Below the pieces are notes generated by a model. That model worked only from the letters and a program-made list of their open reading frames with translations, searched no databases and had not been told where the DNA came from. A stretch of 64,000 nucleotides of DNA from Chrysoporthe austroafricana. Taxonomy: Eukaryota; Ascomycota; Sordariomycetes; Diaporthales; Cryphonectriaceae. Numbering within the stretch: the stretch's first letter is position 1; every line of letters starts with the position of its first letter. Made by a program: the position numbers and the translations under genes. This document shows, one piece after another, positions 52,262-62,268 of this stretch. The stretch is from positions 2,852,001 through 2,916,000 of the forward strand of contig JYIP02000008.1 of assembly GCA_001051155.2 (NCBI GenBank), given 5' to 3'.

Positions 52262-53531
52262 GGAATGCATAAGACATCTGAATCTTGTTCATAGGTACGT
52301 TGCATCTTAGATACCCTCGCATTGTCAATACGCAATCAATAGATTTCCTATGACTTGGATGTGGATGTCATACGACGTTGCCACTAGTATCAAGTTGCAG
52401 GCTTGGCCTACTGCTGTCGTGGTGCTGTGCATTAACGGGCCGTGAGGCCACGCGTCTGAACGCAAGCTTAAGCCTCCTCTTATTAGTCACACGGGCCAGT
52501 CGGAAAATGGACAATCCCGCATGACTGCTATGCCGTAGGTATGGGTTTGGCTATCTAAGTATTGAGTAATTCGTAGCTATATCGCCGACGAAGCCTCACA
52601 GTGAGCATTTCTGAACAGCCTCCGACAACCTCTTGTCAACCTCTTGGAATCTGCCGCATCTCGACCCTGACTATACTCAACAAATGCCCTGATACTGCCA
52701 TCTTAGAAGCAAGGTCTAGAGTTCTTGTCATTCCTTCGCAAGCTAAGTCCTGCCGAAGCTCGATTGCGTCAACTTGTGAAGAGGGCCGGGCCATGCACCT
52801 AGCCAGACGCTCCCGTAAGGCTGTGCGAGATCTAAAACACCGTCGAGCCAATAAAGGGTTGGACAGACCTATGATCGCGCAGTATCGCTTCAGTGAAACA
52901 AAAGCCGAGCTCGGTGGTAGCCCGATGATCGAACCGAGCATCTTGACCTATTCGGCTCTCCCTTCGCGAGGACGCCCATGGGTGGGGCATCGTGACTCGC
53001 CTTCAACTATGCTTAAGTCGGAGCGTGTGAGATTCATGTTCTTCCGATCTTTGGGACACAAATACAAGTCCGCGATATTAGTGCAAAGCTGGCCTGACGC
53101 ACTGGAGTTGTGTAGTCGTCCAAACCACGAAACAGTTGGGGAATCATCCCAATGTCGACATCGCGGGCCTCGGCAAGCCGACACCAATTCTGCTTCGCTA
53201 AAACATAGCCGGTAGAGGAACCTCGAATCGCATCTCGTCGTCACTTAACTTCCTGGAACATCAAAGAGAGGTATCATCTTTCCGACAACTTGAATATGCC
53301 AGATGAGTCCCGACGCTGGCCGTGTTACAGTAATTATTGTAGCAGGGTGATGGGCACAAGTGTCATGGCACTTTGCCGAGTATTAATATAGACAAGTCGA
53401 TTCCATTTTATGAAGGGAGGACTTCACTCGTTGTTTGCCAGTCGATTGTATATATTGGTTGCTGGACTTGGCCGTATTTTGTTAATTCATTCCGGAGCAG
53501 GACTCTCTTCACTTCTAAACAGCAAACCGCC
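52262..53531. other. Intergenic, 1.3 kb
   Basis: Long frames at 52601-53215 and on the opposite strand start without ATG or lack features, so no gene is called. The segment 53380-53530 is AT-rich with TATATATTGG at about 53448 and is probably the core promoter of the peptide-precursor gene. Confidence 0.45.
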
Positions 53532-54359
53532 ATGCGTTCCTTCATTCTCGCCTCCCTCGCCATTGTGGCGGTCACTGCGGCTCCTCTGAACCCGGACGTC
53601 GACCCGAACGCGGCCCTCGCCGACCTTCAGGCAAACAGCCCCGATGACGCGGCCGCTGTGCAGATGGTCTCGCCGAACGCGCAGCAGGAGGATGTCACCT
53701 CCATCCTCGGCGAACTCCAGCAGAACAGCCCGGACGACGCCACCGCGGCCGCGCAGGAACTTGGCAGACGCGATGATGAGGTGGACAGCATCCTCGCCGC
53801 TCTCCAGGCCAACTCTCCCGAGGACGCCGCGGCGGAGCAGGACGTCGTTGAGCCCGACACCAGGAAGCGGGACGAGGAGGTTGACAGCATCCTGGCTGCT
53901 CTTCAGACCAACAGCCCGGCCGACGCTTCTGCCGCCCAAGATGCGGTCGAGCCCGACACCAAGAAGCGTGATGAAGAGGTGGACAGCATCCTTGCTGCTC
54001 TTCAGGCGAACTCTCCCGACGATGCTTCCGCTGCCGATCAGGCTGTGGAGCCTGATACGAGGAAGCGTGATGATGAGGTGAACAGCATCCTCGCAGCCCT
54101 CGAGAGCAACAGCCCGGCCGACGCTTCTGCTGCCCAGGATGCGGTCGAGCCCGATACCAAGAAGCGCGATGAAGAGGTGGACAGCATTCTGGCTGCGCTC
54201 CAAACCAACAGCCCTGCCGACGCTTCAGCTGCCCAGGATGCTGTTGAACCAGACACCAAGAAGCGCGATGAAGAGGTGGACAGCATTCTGGCTTCCCTTG
54301 AGGCCAACTCTCCTGATGACGCCTCGGCTGCCCAAGACGCCGTGGAGCCTGATAACTAG
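53532..54359 (+). CDS. Secreted Kex2-processed repeat peptide precursor (KEP-type)
   Basis: Single exon, 275 residues. Residues 1-17 (MRSFILASLAIVAVTAA) are a signal peptide. Two degenerate units come next (cores LADLQANSPDDAA and ILGELQQNSPDDAT), then six regular 33-residue units starting at 53772, 53871, 53970, 54069, 54168 and 54267. Each begins D[DE]EV[DN]SILA and ends AVEPDT (VVEPDT in unit 1, EPDN in the last). Units are separated by dibasic sites: RR before unit 1, then RKR, KKR, RKR, KKR and KKR, as expected for Kex2 cleavage and Kex1 trimming in the Golgi. The predicted products are six 30-residue, strongly acidic peptides with no Cys, aromatic, Lys or Arg; two are identical. The layout matches fungal Kex2-processed repeat proteins such as pheromone and dikaritin precursors, but neither a pheromone motif nor a Tyr-containing core is present. 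Function unknown. Confidence 0.85.
   Translation: MRSFILASLAIVAVTAAPLNPDVDPNAALADLQANSPDDAAAVQMVSPNAQQEDVTSILGELQQNSPDDATAAAQELGRRDDEVDSILAALQANSPEDAAAEQDVVEPDTRKRDEEVDSILAALQTNSPADASAAQDAVEPDTKKRDEEVDSILAALQANSPDDASAADQAVEPDTRKRDDEVNSILAALESNSPADASAAQDAVEPDTKKRDEEVDSILAALQTNSPADASAAQDAVEPDTKKRDEEVDSILASLEANSPDDASAAQDAVEPDN
53772..54359 (+). repeat. 99-bp coding tandem repeat, six copies
   Basis: Six units of exactly 99 bp (the last shorter, ending in the stop codon) inside the peptide-precursor gene. Copies differ mainly at third codon positions. Confidence 0.92.
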
Positions 54360-55028
54360 AGGCGGCAGGTTGATACAACCTTGTCCCTTACACACCAAGA
54401 CGGGGCTTTTTCACGACGCAGAAGTCACTGCAGCAGTTGCTGTTATGAAATATAAGGAAAGATTTTGCCCGTGTGGATATATCGAGGGCGGGTACCTGTA
54501 CATAGGCTTGAGAAGTACATAATTACGTGCATAGAAATGTAGACACTCGCATCAAGATCGTGAGATGTGCTGCTAGCTTTCGAACACGTGTGAGTTATGA
54601 CCGCTATTATAATTGAATCACAGACGTGGGGCAAGCATAGCCCGCGTTTATTTGCACCGTGACGCAGGCCAAACCTTGCTGAAGGTCGAATTGATCGCCT
54701 TGGTAGCCCTCTCCATGACATTGGACGGCGTATCACTATATCGGTTTATGTTCAGGACCAGCCACCGTCTTCCTTGCTCGCCGATCTGGCCCATAGTGAG
54801 GCGGGTGCAGCAGAATAAGAACCGCCAGCCAATTATGGTTTTGTGCCTTGAAAAAGATGGAAACACAAGCCGAAGCTATGCTATCCGACAGCGGCCCCTT
54901 CACACTTGTACGTGTGGCACAGAGGCAAGTCGACGCATTAAACCTGCCCTGGGCAGGAGTTGAAATTAAGACTCATTCCACATTTCTATCCAAGTTCAAA
55001 CCTCTATGTGATTAGGTCTATGGGTATC
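54360..55028. other. Intergenic, convergent 3' ends
   Basis: 669 bp between the peptide-precursor gene and the sulfatase gene, which face each other. No gene seen. Confidence 0.5.
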
Positions 55029-57539
55029 TCATCCAATCGTGTCAGCAATCTCCTGCGCTGTCATGTAACGAGCCGAGGCCTCAATCTCCGAGAAAGTGGC
55101 GTTCCTCTGCGCTGCTGTGCCGTAATAGTTGGGTGTCTGGATCACCCTAATGCCTGGGGACGCTGGGATGTCGATAGTCTCCTGACGATACGCCCTGCCC
55201 AGGCCACCGCTAGCCAGTGTGTCCAAAGGTGGGAAGAACGGAGTCTCGTTCTCCGCCCACTGGTACTGCATGCACGTGTCAAACTGGACCTTCTCGAAAT
55301 CCTCAAAGAACGTGTCGTATGTCGAGTCCATCGCCTCCACCAGCGAGTACAGCGTCGTACCATTCTCCGGTACCAGCTGCGCCCATGGGTCGCGGCAGCG
55401 GTCCTGCTCACACGACTTGGTCACCATCAGCAGCGCGTTGAGCCGGTTGATCACCCGCTGGTGCACGGTGCTGATGTTGTCGCTCCGGGCCAGGTTGGTC
55501 AGCTCGTAAGGGTCGTCGGTGATGTTGTACAGCTCCGTCTGGCCGTTGCACCACACCGCGTACGCCCAGTTCTCCTCGTCGCCCACGATACGGATTGTCT
55601 TGTAGGTGTTGTTGTAGAAGCTGCCGCCGAGCTCGGGCCCGGACGGCGCCTCAATGCCCACGAGACCCCAGTACTCGATGTTCATGCTTTCCCGCGAGTT
55701 GCCCTTGCCCGCGCCCGTGGCGTTGTTGACCGTAGGGTTGTGCCATTGGTCGAGAAGACTTTGGCCGTCGAAGAACGGAGGCCAGTCTTCCTCAGGAAGC
55801 CCGGCGATGGTGAGGAAGGTCGGCGCGAGGTCCAGGTGAAGACTGGGCAGCGTGGATACGACGCCCTCTGGGACATTGGGCCCCCGAACAACGAAGGGGA
55901 TATTGGTGTCTTCATTGTAGAAGAGTGACTTCCCGCCGGGGACTCTATGTTGGCCGAGATGGTAGCCATTGTCCGACGAGTAGATGACTGTCAGAGGTCA
56001 GTGCTATCAGTCCGGAGCGGAGAGAACAATTTCAGTGTGAGCAGAGGGCAACGTACTGTAAGTATTGTTGATGACACCCTTTTGCTCGAGCATCGTAATG
56101 ACGTCTTCGATGATCTCGTCGACACCCTGCAGGGCTTGAAGTCGAGATTGATATACGAAGTCGGCGAAGCCAATAGCGGAGTCATTCATAGGCTTTAGGT
56201 ACTGCACCCATCCTGACTTGCCGTCCTGATACTCTGAAGAAGGGTTGAAATTTGGCGTCTGCGGTGCCGTCTTGTTCAGGAACTGGTCCATATGCCTTTG
56301 CAGAGGAATGGGTCTGACGAAACCATGTCAACAGATGAACAACGCGCGCAACATCGAGAAAGCCTACCTGCTCGACGGGTTGCCCTGCTCATAAGCAACA
56401 TGTGGTGTGAACGGCGTAATGGTCAGGAAGAAAGGGTCTGACTGGCTGGTAAGGTTCTCTAGTCGGTCAAGCCTGGGTTGAAATCTATCAGCAAGACGAT
56501 TCAATGCCATGGAGCATACCGAGACTTACGCTTTGAGACGTGTGATATCAGTCTGATGCCAGCCGGGATAGTAGACAGGCGTGTCACCTTTACTCTTATT
56601 AGCAGTCTTGTCCCTTCTGATCATCTTGGGTTGACAGTCTCACCATTTGCAGACCATATGGGCACGTTGTAATCGTCTATGTATGGCTCACACTAGGGGA
56701 TGTCCATGATTAGTATTCGCTTTCTGTAGGCGGTATCTCATGAGATCCAACGTACCAGGGCATCAACATGGTCCCAACCCTTCGGTGTGACGTTGTAGTT
56801 CGAAACACCATAGCCATTCATGATTTTCCCAACATCTGGCTCTCATCAGTACTTCTGCACCTTGAGCTTTTGTATGTACATGAGACTTACACTCGTTTCT
56901 GTATCCGGCTTTCTTCATCCAATGTGGGAGGTAATTTCGATCCTGTTGTGAAAGAACCCATTTGTTATACGCGCCACCGGGTTTCACAACGTTGGTAATA
57001 TTAGTATTATCTGCAAAACAGTCAGCTTCGGAACTCTTGGGCTCAGTCTTGTATGCATGTGGGGACTCACGAATTTGCTGACCCCTTAAAAGTGACGACC
57101 GCGCTGGGCAGCAGAGCGCTTGGGTGGTGTAGTGATTTGTGAAGTTGGTTCCCTTCGCGACTAGTTCCCGCTGCAGGACGCTCTGGTAGTCTGTCGAGTA
57201 CAGTCTTTTGTCTTGATCATCGGTCATGATGAAGACAATGTTGTGTCTCGGCGTGGTACTGTTTGTCGAGTTGCCCGGTTCAGCGTCAGCGGGGTCCGAG
57301 GCGGCGGCATGCCTGGTGAGGAGGCCGGCGAGCAGGCCTACGGCCAGAACGACACCAGAGGTAAGCATTACGATTAGCGAGACGCGGATGCACTTCTTCC
57401 TAGACGCGCTTGAGGGATCCGGCTCTGCTGGTGACTGGTCCGAGTCATCTACCGGCGCCTTTTTAGCCCCGAAGAGCGATGAGAATGTGCCATATTTAAA
57501 CATTTTGGACGGCCTTAGAAGTTGCGAGGCCGACTCCAT
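55029..57539 (-). CDS. Sulfatase (arylsulfatase family), membrane-anchored, eight exons
   Basis: Exons, in gene order, are 57539-57071, 57010-56891, 56835-56756, 56692-56644, 56587-56530, 56472-56368, 56313-56057 and 55987-55029, giving 698 residues; an in-frame ATG at 57635 would add 32. All seven introns (54-69 bp) close in phase. A basic, Ser-rich leader precedes one hydrophobic segment (VSLIVMLTSGVVLAVGLLAGLL), suggesting a type II membrane protein. The sulfatase core starts HNIVFIMTDDQD (metal-binding Asp pair). The active-site motif is CCPARSSLLRG, with C143 the residue normally converted to formylglycine. Later blocks are KIMNGYGVSNYNVTPKGWDH, DPFFLTITPFTPH, YSSDNGYHLGQHR and ELYNITDDPYELTNL. 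It hydrolyses sulfate esters outside the cytosol, probably for sulfur scavenging. The usual C-x-P-S-R has Ala in place of Ser, which known sulfatases tolerate. Confidence 0.87.
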
Positions 57540-59136
57540 GATCCGATCGTGGCCTCTGGCGGAGATGAAGATTTGCGGTTGTTGTCGCGATGTATCGAGC
57601 GCGGCCCTGGCAGTCCAGCACGCAATCATGCACATTCATGGCGACGCAGCGTTGAGCTCACCGGTCTAAATCGCCGTCGAAGATACTATATACTGACGCT
57701 GTCTTCAGCCCCACGCCCGATCGACCACCCATGCATGCAGCACTCAGGAGTGTGGGCTATTTATGGGGAAATAAGCGTCACTCTTCAGGCTCTGCCCATG
57801 CACCCAGACCCCCTATCAAGTTTATCGCAGAGGCTCTCCAGAACACACCAGGCCGAGGCGCGAGTGGCTGAGTCCCGAAGCCAGCTCGGGCTCAGGCTCG
57901 TCATACCTAACACAACCAGGGGCACGCATCCTACGGCTGAAGCCTCTCATCGGGACGACAGCACCTGGTCTGGCCGCCTTTCACTTGGTGGGAGTCCGAC
58001 TCTGGGGGCAATGGATGCTGTCTGGATCGGAGGTTCTTGGTGAGAATGCCCGGCTTGAGATACGACTGGGCCTATTGCGGTCGAGACCAGGCTGCCTGGC
58101 TGCCAGAATCCAATAAGCAGGGCCCTGCCCCTATTTGCCCAGCCCTTATTTCAGAGTGGTGGTGTCGGCATTGCTTGGACCCGCATATGCGCCAATGTCG
58201 ATCTGCCGGTTTCCCGGGGCCTCGCGGAACTGAGCTTAGTTTATCTTTGTTTTTCCTGCAGCAGAAACCAGATTTGGGCTTGGCGCGAACCTCGAGGATC
58301 GCGGGGAAAAGACCTGTCGGGCGGTCAGCTCCTCACTGTTGATCATCATCAGCCGGGCGTCGATGTCATGCCGTGCCGGGAGCACGCAACTCGCGTACCC
58401 AGTTTACTGCCAGTATACCCACACACCACTAAGGGCTTCCTGCTTAATAACAACGAGGCCCGCCCAGGTCCTGCGCTGACCTGATAAGAGGCTGCTGCTC
58501 TTAGCACGCCATCCTTGATGTAACCAGACTTTCTTCTCTCATCAGCTCCCCAACTTGCTTGCGCGCAACACCGCTGATCAGACGATGATGTCTCGATAGC
58601 CCCTCGAGCCGAAGTGCATCAAGTTCCACTTATCGTGAAGACGGACGGCGGGGAAGTCAACCAGTCGATTTACGTCATGCCTGTTGGGAGATGTGCAGCG
58701 GACGCAGGTTGACCCTCAGCGTTTGCCACACCAAGCTTCCCCATGACGTTCTCCGGCATTATCTTTGAAATCGCGCGACTTAGAGACTCGATAACATCAC
58801 CTGGCAGCCAATTCGTCCAGTTCATTGACGATCTTGATCCCATATATGAATTGTGGTATATATAGAGGAAGAGAGAGAGAGAGTTGTACTAGTACGACAG
58901 CAGCTCTGGGGCCTGTTCGATAGCCTCGGCCCCCCTCTTTCAAGACGGACCACATTGGCGGCGGGAAACAGTGGCTCCTTAGAGGCCACCTGCAGACGTT
59001 GAGCTAACCTGGGCGACGATGAGACCTCACTAGGCCGGGGGTGGTGCTCCCTTCAGCAACCAGGGATAAACACAAGCACCCTGAGTGCCGATAGTGGGGC
59101 GGGGTAAAGAAAAGAAAAGTCGTTTCTTTTTCGTAG
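57540..59136. other. Intergenic, 1.6 kb
   Basis: Upstream region of the sulfatase gene. It contains a GA tract at about 58869-58883. No gene is supported, although short frames reach 173 codons. Confidence 0.45.
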
Positions 59137-59681
59137 CTACTGCTTCGTCAACGCAAAGTTGATATCCCCCGTCGACGCACCCCCTGGGCACGTCGCCGTG
59201 TAAGCCTGGCCCCCCGCGCACACAGCCTCCGCCGACTTGATGCACTGCTCCCACCGGCCCTTCGAGATGTTGATGGTGGCCCCCGCGACCGTAGGGTCTA
59301 GGGTGAACTTCGCATCGCCTGATGCACCGGTCGTAGAGGTAGGTGCGCCCTCGCACTTCTCGATGGTGCCGGCGATGCCACCGCAAATCTGGAGGAGTGC
59401 GACGTTCTTATTGTGTTCGTCTATGTTTCTACACAGGTGTACCCTTAGCCGCTATACGGGAGAATGGGAGGGGGAAGGAGAGGGGTTAAAATTCAAAATA
59501 AAAATAAAAGAAGAGAGAGAAAGAAGAAAGAAAAGAAAATAAGAAAATAAGATCATGCGATGACATACGCGTTCGCGTCGGTACATGTAATGTTCGTGGC
59601 ATCTACCCGGGGCTGGAGTGCCAGTGGGCTGGCAAGGACTGCGGAGGCCGCAGCAACAATCAATAGTGTCTTGGACAACAT
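59137..59681 (-). CDS. Small secreted cysteine-containing protein
   Basis: Exons 59681-59569 and 59428-59137 give 134 residues. Residues 1-17 (MLSKTLLIVAAASAVLA) are a signal peptide, followed by a short pro-like stretch ending near QPRVDA. The intron is 140 bp with a GTATGT donor and a long pyrimidine/AT tract. Its acceptor joins TDANA to NIDEHNKNVALLQICGGI. The mature protein has six cysteines (NITCTD, LQICGG, IEKCEG, EQCIKS, AVCAGG, ATCPGG), enough for three disulfides, and ends GDINFALTKQ. No catalytic motif is seen. Size, secretion and cysteine content fit the small secreted proteins that plant-associated fungi use at interfaces, but many such proteins have other roles. The main long frame seen in the last exon on this strand is the wrong phase. 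Confidence 0.72.
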
Positions 59682-60618
59682 CTTGAAATGAAAGTATTAT
59701 ATAATCCGCCAACAAAGAGTGAGAAGAATTTGAAGATTCGGGTGCCCAGCCCCAATTCACCACACTACAAAAGTCCAACTATGGGAAAAGAACGGAAATA
59801 GGCGACGGGGGTCGACGGGAGAGCGACGAGAGCAACGGGAGCGACAGGAGAAAGTCCGGATGATCGTCGAAGTCCCAGTGAACTGATCCTCATCTTCAGG
59901 CGGTTCCTTATAGGCGTTCGATGAGCAGCAAAGTGCCTCGCAGTCCGTGACAACCCATGGTGAAACCCCGAGGAGGAGCCCTTTGAGGCTCTGCTGTCTC
60001 ATGTCGTTTAAGCTTGTCAGACAAGCCAGGCTTTAAGCTAAACATGGGACGAGTCGCCTGACCCCTGTGTCAACCTTGGGGACGCGCTGTCTGCTTTGTG
60101 AGATCGACCGCCAAGCGAACCAGGAGTTGACATGGTGCCGAACGATCAGACGAGAGCGCGCGCATGTCTGGTAGCCCCTTCAATCCCCTTCAGGTCTTGA
60201 GACCGCCAGCCTGGGGCCATCTTCAGGCGAACGTGATCTACGCAAGGAAAGGGACACGACGGAAACCTCCAAAGTAGGCTCCATATGCTCGTGGAGATCG
60301 ATGCGCATGCTGCGTGGGAGAGGAGGTTCTGAATTTGCATGCTCACGTGCGTATCAGATTGCGGATCTAGGCTGCAGATAGCTTACTGTACAGACGTAGA
60401 TAGCGAAGGAAAAAGTAGGAAAAAAGAAGCCAAGACATCCCAAAGTGGCGACGCGTGAGTCTAGCAGCAACCATCCTCTGCGTCGGCGACCGAGCTCCGG
60501 TATCGCTCGGCAAGGAGGGCGACCATGAGGGCAACCATGATCGTGCCGGGGCACTTCGTCTGAATGTCGCCCGACGGCATCTTTTGTTTCCAGGACGCGG
60601 CCACCGGCTACGATAATC
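59682..60618. other. Divergent intergenic region
   Basis: About 940 bp between the small secreted protein and the amidohydrolase, holding both promoters. No gene seen. Confidence 0.5.
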
Positions 60619-62268
60619 ATGGCGGGCGCTGAAACGCTTCTCGTCAACGGGAAGATCTTCCAGGCCACCGGCTCCGCCTGCAAGGACCAACAAGCCTCGT
60701 TTGCCTCGAGCCTGCTCATCAGCGCCAACGGGACCATCAAGCACGTCAACGCCTCGCCCGACTCCGAAGATGAGGTGATCCGCGCCGCTCGCGCCAGCGG
60801 CGCCGTGGTGCACGATCTCCAAGGCCGGACGGTCCTGCCGGGCTTCTTCGACGGCCACCTGCACATGCTCATCCTCGGCCTCTCGCTCCAGAAGGTCGAC
60901 CTTGACAGCTGCAAGAACCTGGACGACATCCGGCGCACGATCAAGGAGTATGCGGTCGCCCACCCGGAGGCCCCGCGCATCATGTGCAAGTCCTGGATGC
61001 ACATCCAGACGCCCGACGGGGTCGACCACGGCATGCTCGACGACCTGGACCCGCGGCCCATCTTCATCGACAGCAAGGACCTGCACAGCACGTGGGCCAA
61101 CCAGGCAGGCATCGACGAGCTCGACAAGGGGCTCGGCCTCGGCACCATGGCCAACCCCCCCGGCGGCACGATCCACAGAGACGCGGACGGGAAGCCTACG
61201 GGTTTCTTCGAGGAGGCCGTCGTGTTCACGCTGATCTGGCCGTGGATCTCGCGCATCTCGACGCTCGAGGAGCGCGTCAGCGCCATCGAGCACGCCATCG
61301 AGGCGTACAGCGCCGCGGGCTACGTGGGCATGATCGACATGGCGATGGACGACGACGGTTGGAACAGCCTCCTCCACCTGCGGGCGAAGCGGCCAGACCT
61401 CCCCATCCGCATCGCGGCGTACTGGCTCCTCCGCCCTGCGGACGAGGCCGACGTCGCGCAGCAGGTGGACTACGCGATCGCCATGGCGCGGAAGTACAGC
61501 GCGGCCACGAGCCCGGACCTGAAGGTCGTCGGCGTCAAGATCGTCTCGGACGGCATCGTCGACTCGTGCACGGCGGCGCTGTCGGAGCCGTACACCCACT
61601 CCAGCACGTCGACCGAGCCCGTCTGGACCAAGGAGATGCTCCTGCCGGCGGTGGCGCGGGCCAGCGGCGCGGGCCTCCAGGTCGCGATCCACGCCATCGG
61701 CGACCTGGCGATCCGCAACGCCGTGGACGTGATCGGGGCGGCGGTCCCGCCGGCCCAGCGGCCGCGCATCGAGCACCTGGAGCTCGCCTCGGCCGAGGAC
61801 GCCGCGCGGCTGGGCCAGCTGGGCATCACGGCGTCGGTGCAGCCCGTGCACGCGGACCCGGCGATCCTGCCCGCCTGGCCGCGCCTCGTCGGCGACCACC
61901 GGTGCGGGCGCGCGTTCGCATACCGGGAGATGGCGGACGGCGGCGCGCCGCTCGCCCTGGGCAGCGACGCCCCCACCGCGCCGCACAGCGTGCCCGCCAA
62001 CTGCTACATCGCGACCACCAGGCGCAGCGCGCGGCAGCCGGAGCTCGAGACCGCGGTCAACCCGCACTTCGCGCTGGGGCTGTGCGAGAGCGTCGTCGCG
62101 GCCAGCCGGGGCAGCGCGCGCAGCTGCTTCATGGAGGGCACGACGGGCGCGATCGAGAAGGGCCTGCAGGCGGACCTGGCCGTCCTGGATATGCAGTGGG
62201 ACAAGGAGCAGCTGCTGGAGGCGAAGGTCGTGGAGACCTGGTTCTCAGGGTGGAAGGTGTTCGGGTGA
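60619..62268 (+). CDS. Amidohydrolase family 3 (YtcJ-like) metal-dependent hydrolase
   Basis: Single exon, 549 residues. A short beta-sandwich part (ETLLVNGKIFQATG, then LQGRTVLPGFFDGHLHML) leads into the TIM-barrel with metal ligands H80 and H82. Other family motifs are VKIVSDGIVDSCTAALSEPY, VAIHAIGDLAIRNAVDVI (His), RIEHLELAS (Glu-His), SVQPVHADP and LALGSDAPTAPHSVP (Asp), ending with the usual KGLQADLAVLDMQWDK. Members hydrolyse amide or related bonds in cyclic and N-acyl compounds; the natural substrate of YtcJ-like enzymes is mostly unknown. There is no signal peptide, so it is cytosolic. Extreme GC at third positions creates long open frames on both strands, including one of 457 codons, which are artefacts. 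The start at 60619 gives the expected N-terminal strand. Confidence 0.9.
   Translation: MAGAETLLVNGKIFQATGSACKDQQASFASSLLISANGTIKHVNASPDSEDEVIRAARASGAVVHDLQGRTVLPGFFDGHLHMLILGLSLQKVDLDSCKNLDDIRRTIKEYAVAHPEAPRIMCKSWMHIQTPDGVDHGMLDDLDPRPIFIDSKDLHSTWANQAGIDELDKGLGLGTMANPPGGTIHRDADGKPTGFFEEAVVFTLIWPWISRISTLEERVSAIEHAIEAYSAAGYVGMIDMAMDDDGWNSLLHLRAKRPDLPIRIAAYWLLRPADEADVAQQVDYAIAMARKYSAATSPDLKVVGVKIVSDGIVDSCTAALSEPYTHSSTSTEPVWTKEMLLPAVARASGAGLQVAIHAIGDLAIRNAVDVIGAAVPPAQRPRIEHLELASAEDAARLGQLGITASVQPVHADPAILPAWPRLVGDHRCGRAFAYREMADGGAPLALGSDAPTAPHSVPANCYIATTRRSARQPELETAVNPHFALGLCESVVAASRGSARSCFMEGTTGAIEKGLQADLAVLDMQWDKEQLLEAKVVETWFSGWKVFG

Noticed and set aside
52601..53215. 204-codon open frame and its antisense partners
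   Set aside because: No ATG at the start of the plus frame, no domain, mixed low-bias composition; treated as intergenic.
53532..54359. Dikaritin-type RiPP precursor or alpha-pheromone precursor
   Set aside because: Repeat units contain no Tyr, Trp or Cys and no pheromone-like core, and no UstYa-like, tyrosinase or related modifying gene lies nearby.
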